From Caballeronia mineralivorans PML1(12) (GTDB taxonomy: Bacteria > Pseudomonadota > Gammaproteobacteria > Burkholderiales > Burkholderiaceae), in the NCBI RefSeq assembly GCF_001028175.1, contig NZ_AEJF01000136.1:20867-84866 (forward strand): DNA of 64,000 nucleotides, given 5' to 3'. The notes under the pieces are model-generated. The model ran no database searches. It was not told the DNA's origin and was given only the letters and a program-made list of their open reading frames with translations. Of this stretch, positions 25,613 to 33,647 are shown in pieces (position 1 is the first letter of the stretch; each line of letters opens with the position of its first letter). The translations under genes were made by a program, and so were the position numbers.

Positions 25613-26214
25613 TGGGCCAGGTCCGACGACTGGTCGACTTCTTCGAGACTCTTGGCCACGATCTGTCGGATCATTGTGTCGGAGGCTTGTTGAATAGGCA
25701 TCGGTTGAAGTCCCGCGGGGCCAGATGCGTTGCCGATCGTCGTGTAGATAGCGTGCTTGACCACCTTGGTCACTGCATCATGTTTAGGTTCGACGTAGTT
25801 GACGGTGCAGATATACCCATCGGTGACCATCGTGCCCACGAGGCCGAACGTCAGTCCGACACCGAATCCCTTGGCTGCTACGTTGTCTGTCAACGCGATG
25901 TTGTTGATTGAAATGGACAGCTTGCGGCCAGACGGTACAGGGTCGTACGACACCTGACTAAACAGGCCGGATTGCGATACCTGCTCGTACACGCGTGGTT
26001 TAACGGCCTCAGTAGCCCGTGCATTTGCTACGCCCTTGCTTTGGAATTCGACCAGCAACTGGATTGGCTGTGGGCTTGCGGACTTTTTCAGATCCGCGTA
26101 GTGCGGCTCGCCGAGCGACTGGTCCACATAGGAATGTGGCGTCATGCAGGCGGAGAGCGATAGGGCAAGACCGATTGCACCGGCAAGCACGATTGTACGT
26201 TTCGTATTGAACAT
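25609..26214 (-). CDS. Predicted lipoprotein of unknown function
   Basis: A 201-residue protein with a signal sequence ending in the lipobox LSLSAC (cysteine about 23). The mature part has PIQLLVEFQSKGVANARATEAV and a glycine-rich hydrophobic segment AAKGFGVGLTFGLVGTMVTDGY that could touch a membrane. It is the first gene of a two-gene unit with the overlapping lipoprotein downstream. Envelope maintenance or a stress role is possible but not supported by a specific motif. Confidence 0.7.
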   Translation of the reverse strand: MFNTKRTIVLAGAIGLALSLSACMTPHSYVDQSLGEPHYADLKKSASPQPIQLLVEFQSKGVANARATEAVKPRVYEQVSQSGLFSQVSYDPVPSGRKLSISINNIALTDNVAAKGFGVGLTFGLVGTMVTDGYICTVNYVEPKHDAVTKVVKHAIYTTIGNASGPAGLQPMPIQQASDTMIRQIVAKSLEEVDQSSDLAQ

Positions 26215-26383
26215 AAATATCTCTTGTTTCTATTTTTTCGGATTATCTGGAAGAGAAGCTATCCCCGGTAGCCGCCGCTCGAGGGATCGGACTGCATCAG
26301 AAGCATCAGATGCATCGACCGACGAAAAGGCGCATCTTCCTTTACGGCCCACAATTGCGATTCTTTAGGTTTCGTGGTCGGCG

Positions 26384-26652
26384 TTATTTTTTTGAAAGGC
26401 ACTGGGCATCTAAGCGCTCGATGTCCCGCGGATCCTGAACATTGATCACCTCTGTCTGCATGGCAGGATTGGACTTCGCGACGGAATCGAGCGCTTCCTG
26501 TCGTCGTCCCTCGACGATCGCACGGTTGTCCAACTGGGCGAAACGGATCGATTGCGCCAATTGGCAGGTGCGCGATACCGGACATCGCCCGATGGCCGCA
26601 ACTGGGAAGGCCTGAACGGCCGTGATGGCCGAACATGATCGCTAGTCGCTTC
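26384..26652 (-). pseudogene. Possible 3' remnant of an unknown protein gene
   Basis: On the minus strand a frame running from about 26652 to the TAA at 26384 encodes a protein-like C-terminus, with LAQSIRFAQLDNRAIVEGRR, then QEALDSVAKSNPAMQTEVIN, and a basic end. No ATG or GTG with a ribosome site opens this frame, and an in-frame TAG lies at its head. It is therefore probably the tail of a truncated gene. I do not recognise the family. Confidence 0.35.
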
Positions 26653-26725
26653 GGGAGCAAGGCAGAAATGAGGGCAAGTTATGCGAGACTCGTATATGGC
26701 AGAAGTGTCGCGCTAGTCAGCTCTG

Positions 26726-26795
26726 ACGTCCGGAGAGGGTTGGGTACTGCCGATAGTCGACAGGCAGGGGGCGGCCAGGAGCCGTCATTCGTGTC
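26726..26795. repeat. Degenerate intergenic repeat, copy 1
   Basis: Part of this stretch, TGCCGATAGTCGACAGGCAG followed by GGGGCGGCCAGGAGCC, is close to the repeats at 28847-28925, 37126-37172 and 40488-40566 (core TGCCGNCGATCGNNGACAGG, then a GGTCGGCC-like end). The copies are imperfect and none has an ORF. They occur only in the accessory part of this window. Confidence 0.5.
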
Positions 26796-27138
26796 GTGAG
26801 GCACAAAGCGGACCTCCGACCTTGGTTGCCTCGTAGGAGCGGCGAACGCTATCGCCGCGCTTAGACCGGGGAACTGGCTCCAGCGAATAAACATTCGCAT
26901 CCGAAAGTCATATACTGGCTCGGTCTGCCTGCTGTCTATCGCGCAGCTATGGTATGCGTTCGCATAACTATTCGAGCGGTATTGGTGCACTCGGTGCGGG
27001 AAGACTAACGGCGTTGTGCCCGCCTCGGATCGAACGCCAGGGGCTGAGCCGTCTGCTTGCGCATGTTCTTTTGGCCAGGCGGGCGACGTGAAACCAAGTG
27101 GACCGAGCTTCACCTCAATTGCCTGTTTGGACGAAGCC

Positions 27139-28791
27139 ATGCTGACAATCGACGACATCCGGGCGATTCCACTGTTTTCAACACTCCCCGACGACGAACT
27201 GGAACATCTCGCGCACACGTGCGCAGACCTGCATCTGTGCGCGGGTGAGTTCGCGGTCCATGAAGGTGGAGAGCGCGCACTGTACGCCGTTGTGTCCGGC
27301 AAGATGGAAGTCATCAAGACGTTCGACGGTATCGAGCGCACGCTGGGCTGGCGTCTGCCCGGAACCATCTTTGGCGAGGTGCCGCTCGCGCTGAGTTCGC
27401 CGTTTCCAGGTGCCTATCGGGCCGCGGAGCCGTCGCGTGTCATGCGCGTGGACGCTCAGCGTTACTACGTACTTGCTGCGGCGTCGCCGGAAATTGCGTT
27501 CAAGATGGGCGCCCTTGCGCGTGAGCGGATTGGCGGACTGCAGGGCCTTTCCGCCGAGCCGCCCAAGGCCCGCGTGACCATGATTGGAAGTCGCTGGGAC
27601 ACCGCTTGTACCGCGTTGCGCGTGTTCCTCGCCCGCAACCAGATCAGCTACGACTGGATGACACGGGATGCGCCCGAAGTGACGGCGCGCTGGCCTGGAA
27701 CCTGTCCGCCAGAGCAGGATTGCCCGGCATTGCGACTGGTCGACGGGACGGTGCTGAGCCGACCTACGACACGAGAGCTTGCGGAGTTGCTGGGTCTGCA
27801 GACACAGCCTCGCCTCGCCGAATACGACACGATGATCATTGGTGGCGGGCCGGCCGGTCTCGCTGCGGCAGTATACGGTGCGTCGGAAGGCTTGCGTACT
27901 GTGGTGCTGGAGCGCGAAGCGCCAGGCGGGCAGGCCGGGACCTCCTCGCGTATTGAGAATTACCTCGGCTTCCCCAACGGCGTGTCGGGCGACGAACTGG
28001 CGAGCCGTGCACTGCAGCAGGCAAGGCGGCTCGGTGCAGAGATTCTGGTGACACGGTCTGTCGCTCGAATCGATGTCGCCGGCCGTAGCGTTCACCTCGA
28101 CGGAGGCGGCGTCATCCGGGCGCGAACGATCATTCTCGCGACTGGCGTCACGTGGCGCCGCCTCGCGATCGACGGCTTCGACCGGTTTATCGGTAAAGGC
28201 ATTTACTACGGCGCGTCACGCAGCGAAGCGAACGCTACTCACGGCCTCGACGTGTATCTGATCGGCGGTGGGAACTCGGCCGGCCAGGCAGCGTTGTACT
28301 TTGCCAATCATGCGCGCATGGTTACGCTAGTCCTGCGAGGCGATTCGCTGGAGAAGAGCATGTCTCGCTACCTTGTCGAGCAGCTTCGTGGGAAGTCAAA
28401 CGTAGGGGTGCAACTGCGATCGGACGTAGTCGGTGCGCACGGCGATACCCATCTGACAGCGATCGACGTACGCGATGGGTTGAGCGCAGAGGTGCGTCGA
28501 CACGACTGCGGTGCATTGTTCGTGTTCATTGGCGCCGATGCAGAGACTGAGTGGTTGCCGGAGGAAATCGCACGCGATGTGCGCGGATATGTTCTCACCG
28601 GCGACGACGTCGTCAAGGCGGGACGCTGGTCCCATAGCCGGGATCCCTACCTCCTCGAATCGAGTGTTCCTGGCGTGTTTGCCTGTGGGGATGTGAGATT
28701 GAGCCCGGTCAAGCGCGTCGCTTCAGCGGTCGGCGAAGGCAGCATGGCGATCGCGTTCGCGCACAAATATTTGCAGTACGACGCCAGATAG
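27139..28791 (+). CDS. Cyclic nucleotide-binding domain / thioredoxin reductase-like fusion protein
   Basis: A 550-residue three-part protein. Residues about 8-125 are a cNMP-binding domain (FGEVPLALSSPFPGAYRA), 143-225 a thioredoxin/glutaredoxin-like domain with no CxxC (VTMIGSRWDTACTALRVFL), and 230-550 a flavoprotein like thioredoxin reductase with the FAD motif IIGGGPAGLAA (about 233-243), the NADPH motif LIGGGNSAGQAA and the late GVFACGDVR. Where thioredoxin reductase has its CATC redox pair, this protein has IYYGASRSEA, so it cannot reduce thioredoxin by the usual route. A cNMP-regulated NAD(P)H oxidoreductase is the best description. The start at 27139 gives the standard family N-terminus. 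Confidence 0.85.
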   Translation: MLTIDDIRAIPLFSTLPDDELEHLAHTCADLHLCAGEFAVHEGGERALYAVVSGKMEVIKTFDGIERTLGWRLPGTIFGEVPLALSSPFPGAYRAAEPSRVMRVDAQRYYVLAAASPEIAFKMGALARERIGGLQGLSAEPPKARVTMIGSRWDTACTALRVFLARNQISYDWMTRDAPEVTARWPGTCPPEQDCPALRLVDGTVLSRPTTRELAELLGLQTQPRLAEYDTMIIGGGPAGLAAAVYGASEGLRTVVLEREAPGGQAGTSSRIENYLGFPNGVSGDELASRALQQARRLGAEILVTRSVARIDVAGRSVHLDGGGVIRARTIILATGVTWRRLAIDGFDRFIGKGIYYGASRSEANATHGLDVYLIGGGNSAGQAALYFANHARMVTLVLRGDSLEKSMSRYLVEQLRGKSNVGVQLRSDVVGAHGDTHLTAIDVRDGLSAEVRRHDCGALFVFIGADAETEWLPEEIARDVRGYVLTGDDVVKAGRWSHSRDPYLLESSVPGVFACGDVRLSPVKRVASAVGEGSMAIAFAHKYLQYDAR

Positions 28792-28846
28792 CATTGGGTG
28801 CGACAGTGAGGCGTATGTGTGCTTGTCGTAGCGGATTTCGATTGAT

Positions 28847-28925
28847 TTTGAACGTCCGCTTCGATGAGTCGGATAGACCGCTTTGGGTCGCGTGCCGACG
28901 ATCGTAGACAAGCAGTGATCGGCCA
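28847..28925. repeat. Degenerate intergenic repeat, copy 2
   Basis: The run TGAACGTCCGCTTCGATGAG leads into CTTTGGGTCGCGTGCCGACG and GATCGTAGACAAGCAGTGAT. Base by base it follows the copy at 40488-40566 over about 75 positions with roughly three quarters identity, so the two are clearly related. No coding content; function unknown. Confidence 0.6.
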
Positions 28926-29049
28926 ATCTTAGTTATGCCGACCAACGATTGCCCAATTCCGCTTTCGGACCCCGCTCGGAGGAACGACGGCGCCGTGAAT
29001 CGGAGGCAAATCAACGTGCGGAATGGACCACTCGCGTCGATAACATATC

Positions 29050-29232
29050 GTGTCAGCGAATAATCAATATGGTTTGAACACCATCGTCGTTGACGTCAAA
29101 TCGGACGTATGCCGCGTCGTCGAAGACGTATTGCTAACAGGAAGAAAGGATAAAGCAACTGCGCAGTTTTATGAGTCAGCAGGTTTTGACGGGCATGAAA
29201 AGCTCGCATTCATCGCGAAGCCAAGGCGGTAA
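29050..29232 (+). pseudogene. Remnant of GNAT acetyltransferase C-terminus
   Basis: A 60-codon frame opening with GTG ends in KATAQFYESAGFDGHEKLAF, the characteristic end of GNAT-family N-acetyltransferases (xxFYexxGF). The preceding residues keep only a trace of the acetyl-CoA-binding helix region, and about 100 residues of the normal domain are missing, so this is very likely a decayed gene tail. It is flanked by non-coding sequence on both sides. Confidence 0.55.
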
Positions 29233-29372
29233 TCCGCGAAGCGACTGACCTCCAGGCATCAGCATGTTGAGATGTTCTGATTACGGCCATCATTTTTCCC
29301 GCAAGTGTCGGGGGAACGCGTGATTAACAATTCCTGCGACAAACTTTCGTACTTACAGCTCACCATTGATAG

Positions 29373-30512
29373 TCAACGAGTTGATATCGGGCCGATCGCC
29401 GCTCTGCCGCTTTCCGTCAGCCTACCACAGCGATAAACATCGAACGGCGGGTCGCCGATCCAGGAATAGTAGATCAGCGCCACGAGACGCTTCTCCTGGG
29501 TCAGTTGACCGAAGTCTCCCATCATTTCCTGCACGAGTGCGCTGCGCGAATGTTCATCTGAAGGGCAGACTTTATTGGCATTCGTAAATCCCCACTCCGT
29601 AACCCAGCAAGGTTTGCCATCTGGCAAACCGACGGGAGAGCACACAGGCGTCACCAACCCCTGCAAGCGTCGCAAACGATGTGTTGCGGAGACCTGATTA
29701 CCGGGACCATCGGCCCAAGGATAGGTGTGAAGGTTGTAGGCATCGACGAGCTTATCCAACCCGTTCGCGCGGAAAAATGCCAATGTTGCGCCGACGCTGA
29801 CTCCATCATATTTCTTGGGCGTTGGCCATGGCCCCTCCTGCACGATGTCGACAAGGCTCGTCGGAAGCAGCGGCGTCTGCCGGTTGAGTTTCGAATGATC
29901 CCGTGCCTGTTTCAGCGCCGCCAACTCCTTCAGATATTGCAGATAACCCTTCGCGACTTGCTGCCCTTCCGGATCATGGTAAAGATCGTTCAGACCAAGG
30001 ACTTTCCCCTCTCCGGGCAAGCTAAAGTCCGGATTGTTTCCGGCCATATTGATCTCGTTTTCCAATTCCAGTGCGGCCAGAACAATCCCGTCGGCATCCA
30101 GCTTGTCCATCACCTGCTGGAAATATTGTCCGGAAAGCTCAGGGTCCAAAGCAGAGAGTTGCGGCCCCGCCCACATGCCCGGAAATTCATTTGGGCGATA
30201 CGGGCGAACTGGCGCATTAGGAGTGTATTTCCCATGCAGGATCAAAACCGTCGCAATTCCTTGTGCGTTGGCTCGCTGGACGAAATCGATGTTTTTATCC
30301 AGATCCTCCTCGATGCCAAAGCGGATGACGTGGACGCCGGCAACTTTCAGATTGGCGAGGGCGGTATTCTGATCGGCCACGCTGTACTGTAGCGGATGAA
30401 CAAAGTTGACGCCGCGCACGACGTCTTGTGCTTGCGCCGAGCTCCCGAACTGTAAAGAGATGAGAAGAACGCAGACAGATATCAAGCCTCCATATCGCTT
30501 CATTACGGGCAT
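29373..30512 (-). CDS. Exported glycoside hydrolase, clan GH-A type (cellulase/mannanase-like fold)
   Basis: A 379-residue secreted protein with a signal peptide (MPVMKRYGG..., cleavage near SAQAQ at 28). The mature part reads as a (beta/alpha)8 barrel with the two glutamates of clan GH-A: acid/base Glu153 in ELENEIN and nucleophile Glu306 in CWVTEWGFTN. LHTYPWADG lies between them. It should cleave a beta-linked polysaccharide. The start was set to 30512 because GGAGA precedes it; an ATG four codons earlier is weaker. It follows a GH16-type gene by 67 bp on the same strand, so the two are probably one operon acting on the same glycan. Confidence 0.8.
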   Translation of the reverse strand: MPVMKRYGGLISVCVLLISLQFGSSAQAQDVVRGVNFVHPLQYSVADQNTALANLKVAGVHVIRFGIEEDLDKNIDFVQRANAQGIATVLILHGKYTPNAPVRPYRPNEFPGMWAGPQLSALDPELSGQYFQQVMDKLDADGIVLAALELENEINMAGNNPDFSLPGEGKVLGLNDLYHDPEGQQVAKGYLQYLKELAALKQARDHSKLNRQTPLLPTSLVDIVQEGPWPTPKKYDGVSVGATLAFFRANGLDKLVDAYNLHTYPWADGPGNQVSATHRLRRLQGLVTPVCSPVGLPDGKPCWVTEWGFTNANKVCPSDEHSRSALVQEMMGDFGQLTQEKRLVALIYYSWIGDPPFDVYRCGRLTESGRAAIGPISTR

Positions 30513-30579
30513 GAAGTTCTCCATCCATCAAACGTTGTCGGTGCTGGAATTCACGTGACAAATCCTGGTCCACCGCCAC

Positions 30580-31431
30580 TCACCGCTCGCTGGCTTTGAG
30601 TCCGATGACGCGAAGCGATTTCACTACCATGCCGTGCCCCTCAGGATGGTCCGGGACACTGCCACCCGCCCAATCCGCCAGTGCAGCGGATAACCAGATA
30701 TTGACGGGTCCCTTGATGGCGTCATTGGTTACCAAGGCCGCGACGGGTTCCCCATCGACTTCAAAAATCAACTCTTTCGGGGTCCACAAAACACCATAGT
30801 CATGAAAACCATAGGAAAGGTTATCGGTGAACTTCGCGCCAAATCCGACCCCAGCATGCTTTTCGCTCTTATCCGTAGGCCAGTACTGCAATCCAATATG
30901 GCTGTAGTTCGGATATTGGACCTCGCCAATGTCGATTTCGTAGTGGTCTTGGGTGGTCAACCAGAAAGCATTGTTCATACCCTTGATGTCAGCAATTTTT
31001 ATCGTGGCCTCAAAGAAACCATAGGAGTACTGTGCCTTGGTAAAGATCGAACCGGTAGACCAACGCGCGCGACAATCAGTGGCGACCAAAGTCGCAAATC
31101 TCGCCCCGACATTCGATGTTTCCACGTTACCGGGCCGACGGCACGATTTAAGGGCTGCGAGATCGTCGGTCTGAGCCGTCCAATCCGACCGAAGCTCGTC
31201 AGGTTTTGAGAAGGTTGTTGTAAAGATCGGTGCCATTGAACGATAACCCGCTATAAGTGCTTGATCTGCAGCCGTAACCGGCCGCCTTATACCGAATGGC
31301 TGATTCGGAGACCCGAACGTAACTGGTCCGGAAAGGCTTGTTGCCAGTGCGAACGAACTCATCAGCGCACCGGCTATAGCAGCAGAAAGCGCACGAACAA
31401 GCATTGCCGGGAAGACGTTGGTTTTCGGCAT
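30580..31431 (-). CDS. Exported GH16-family glycoside hydrolase (beta-glucanase/transglycosylase-like)
   Basis: A 283-residue exported protein with a signal peptide ending near FALATS (30). The jelly-roll GH16 active-site motif ExDxxE is complete at YEIDIGEVQ: Glu165 nucleophile, Asp167, Glu170 acid/base. GFFEATIKIADIKGMNNAFW and HDYGVLWTPKELIFEVDGEPV are further family landmarks. GH16 enzymes cut or rejoin beta-1,3/1,4-glucans, xyloglucan or galactans; the specificity cannot be read. It is upstream of and co-directional with the clan GH-A gene. Confidence 0.85.
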   Translation of the reverse strand: MPKTNVFPAMLVRALSAAIAGALMSSFALATSLSGPVTFGSPNQPFGIRRPVTAADQALIAGYRSMAPIFTTTFSKPDELRSDWTAQTDDLAALKSCRRPGNVETSNVGARFATLVATDCRARWSTGSIFTKAQYSYGFFEATIKIADIKGMNNAFWLTTQDHYEIDIGEVQYPNYSHIGLQYWPTDKSEKHAGVGFGAKFTDNLSYGFHDYGVLWTPKELIFEVDGEPVAALVTNDAIKGPVNIWLSAALADWAGGSVPDHPEGHGMVVKSLRVIGLKASER

Positions 31432-31734
31432 TTAGTGTTCTTCGTCAGTGATCGCGGTACGCCGGCGTCGGGCAGCCCATTGGTTGGAGCGCATCGTTTA
31501 TTTCGCGAATACTGGAGGGTAACTCATTCGACATGGCGAAGTTGTGTCTGTCGATCGCGAGTGTCCGTCCCTTAGAAAGTTGCATGGCTGCAGTGGCTCG
31601 ACATCTGTTCGTGGCGGATAGACCAGAATCGGTTGCGGCTGTTCGACATCGGTGCCCGGATCGATAGCAATCAAAGCGCTCGAATTTGGAAGACGCCTCC
31701 GAACCGGTTAAGGGTTGGCCGATGACGGCCTCAG
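31432..31734. other. Gene-less stretch upstream of the glycoside hydrolase pair
   Basis: About 300 bp that should hold the promoter for the GH16 gene. A weak match to the dispersed intergenic repeat (GATAGACC followed by a GGTTGCGG-like run, near 31618-31645) is present. No open frame with a ribosome site and recognisable protein was found. Confidence 0.35.
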
Positions 31735-31880
31735 TCAGACCGTAGATCCCGATACCGTCACTGTATAGTCATCGTGCAACCGTAATACCGCAACAGTCTT
31801 GCGGAATGCCTTCGCCTGCTCAGCAAGCGCTCGCGACGCGGCCGACACCTGTTCGACCAAGGCAGCGTTTTGTTGCCGCC
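31735..31880 (-). pseudogene. Remnant of methyl-accepting chemotaxis protein C-terminus
   Basis: The minus-strand frame ending at 31735 encodes RQQNAALVEQVSAASRALAE followed by QAKAFRKTVAVLRL, the characteristic C-terminal end of chemotaxis receptors after the signalling hairpin. Upstream of about 31880 the frame changes to unrelated sequence, so the receptor body is absent. This is a truncated gene end left by a deletion or rearrangement. Confidence 0.65.
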
Positions 31881-31953
31881 CTCTGCTTGAAATACACTCC
31901 CGGTTTAATGCCCCTAGCTTCGGCCAACCTAGCTTAACCAAGGTGAGGGTCTC

Positions 31954-33156
31954 ATGCTCAATCATTCGCTGCTGTCCTTTCGATCTTCGCTGCGGTTTTC
32001 AGTTTACAGCCGGAAACGAAACATCACCTTTGCGGTGATTCTGTCGTTATGTGGCTGCGGAGGCAGTGGAAACACGGCCGCGCCAGCCTCCACTGTAAAG
32101 TCGATTTCATCGTTCATCGTGAGCTCAGACGAACAAAATGTCATCCCCCCGGACTCACCCTTCGGAGCGGACAACCCGGATGAACATTTGTCGTTTCGGC
32201 GTCAGGCGGACGGAAGCTTTCGGCTTTGGGTCGCTGGCGGTGGTAGTGCAGGGACCTACGGATTGGCGAGTCCGGATTTGCTGTCCTTTACGTCGCTCGT
32301 GGCTTCCGGAGGCGTTCCGACAGGCGTCTTGCTACCCTCCGGACCTCGAACCACCGCGTTCGATGCCGACTACGTCGGTGCGGGCAGCGTGTTCCCGTCT
32401 GCCAACGGGATCGATCTATTGATGATCTATCACGCCGAAAATCACCTCTTCAACGGTGTTCTCTCTTCGGGTAATCCGTTCTATGTCGCTATAGGGCTCG
32501 CGCGGTCTAGCGACGGAGGCGTGACGTGGACGCGGGAGGGGGAGATTATCGGGGCTCACGATCCCCAATTGCCGACGCAGGCCAGTGGCGGAGCAGGCGC
32601 GCTCACGCCTTCGGCCGTCGAGTCCGGAGGGTACATCTACGTTGTCTTTCGCGAAATCGATCCGCAGAGCAGGGTGACTGGCTTCGCGATCGCACGAGCA
32701 CCGATCGCAAGCGACGGCATGCCGGGGAGTTGGCAAAAGTACAGCGGCGGCTCTTTTAGCACTGCAGGCCTGGGGGGCACATTCACGCCGTTGAACATTG
32801 TTCTCGATCCCACAGTCCCAGGCGATATGCGACAACCCCAAGTCTCATTCAATACCTATCTCAATCAGTTTCTAATGGTCAGTATCGGAAATGGCGGAAT
32901 TTACGCCCAGACATCTCTCGATCTGATTAGCTGGACGCCGGGCGTTGTCATTCTGAAAGCTCCTGTTCCAGATTCAACCGTGACCTTCTCGACGAAGCCG
33001 CCATCGCCGTTCAACTGGTATCCGACTATTGTCAGCACTGATCAGCCGTCCGACCGGACTTCGGATCAGACGGGCTACCTCTACTACGCAAAGGGGACTG
33101 GCGTCGGCTCTCAACACCTCATGTACCGCCGCGTGTTCAACATCGTCGCAAATTGA
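31954..33156 (+). CDS. Exported lipoprotein with beta-propeller/Asp-box features
   Basis: A 400-residue protein with an N-terminal hydrophobic segment and lipobox LSLCGC (cysteine about 36), then a low-complexity linker. The body has repeated beta-rich segments and an Asp-box SSDGGVTWT of the sialidase/BNR kind, plus GSGRLWVAGGG-like turns and FNWYPTIVSTDQPS near the end, suggesting a five-bladed propeller glycosidase or sugar-binding protein. No catalytic residue set could be assigned. AAGGTGAGGG precedes the ATG. It lies next to the glycoside hydrolase pair, on the opposite strand, and may act on the same polysaccharide. Confidence 0.7.
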   Translation: MLNHSLLSFRSSLRFSVYSRKRNITFAVILSLCGCGGSGNTAAPASTVKSISSFIVSSDEQNVIPPDSPFGADNPDEHLSFRRQADGSFRLWVAGGGSAGTYGLASPDLLSFTSLVASGGVPTGVLLPSGPRTTAFDADYVGAGSVFPSANGIDLLMIYHAENHLFNGVLSSGNPFYVAIGLARSSDGGVTWTREGEIIGAHDPQLPTQASGGAGALTPSAVESGGYIYVVFREIDPQSRVTGFAIARAPIASDGMPGSWQKYSGGSFSTAGLGGTFTPLNIVLDPTVPGDMRQPQVSFNTYLNQFLMVSIGNGGIYAQTSLDLISWTPGVVILKAPVPDSTVTFSTKPPSPFNWYPTIVSTDQPSDRTSDQTGYLYYAKGTGVGSQHLMYRRVFNIVAN

Positions 33157-33647
33157 ATGTGATGGCAAAGACACGGGGACCGTCACGATTTTAGTAAGCA
33201 GCGCAATCCAACGGATCCCCACGCGTAAATCTGCGTGCGACGCTCGGCTCACATCTTCTCGCGCCACGGAAGCTAGTGTTGCGTCGATCGGTTGTGTTGC
33301 GCAGCCACTTTTCAAATTGCATGGCCGCTTTGGGGCGACCTGTCTGTCTCGTGTGGGTCGACTTCAGTTGTTCGGCATCGGACCGGGTTCGGCCAGTTTC
33401 TTTCGACGATGGTGTATGAATCGTTGACACCCATTAGCGGGCCAGGTGTCAAGTGAGCAAACAATACCCTCGACTGCCTGAGCAGCCGATTTCGATTCCA
33501 GTGACCGAATGCAGTAGCCGATCGCACCCGTTTCTTCGATTCATGGCTGCGACGGATCGCGCCAGACAATCGATGCAAGCGGTGCAGGAAACATGGTCCC
33601 GTAGAGCGGCGCGCAGAATTCGCGTCGCGGTGACGCGGGCCGCGGTG
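33157..33647. other. Gene-less stretch between lipoprotein and acyltransferase
   Basis: About 490 bp. Open frames on both strands lack ribosome sites and known motifs. It contains GTGTCAAGTGAGCAAACA-type AT-richer patches but no clear hairpin or transposon end. It probably separates two convergent genes (plus-strand lipoprotein and minus-strand acyltransferase). Confidence 0.35.

Noticed and set aside
26259..26660. Minus-strand open frame of 133 codons with an ATG
   Set aside because: The overlapping frame without a start looks more protein-like (a gene tail). This one has low-information sequence and no ribosome site.
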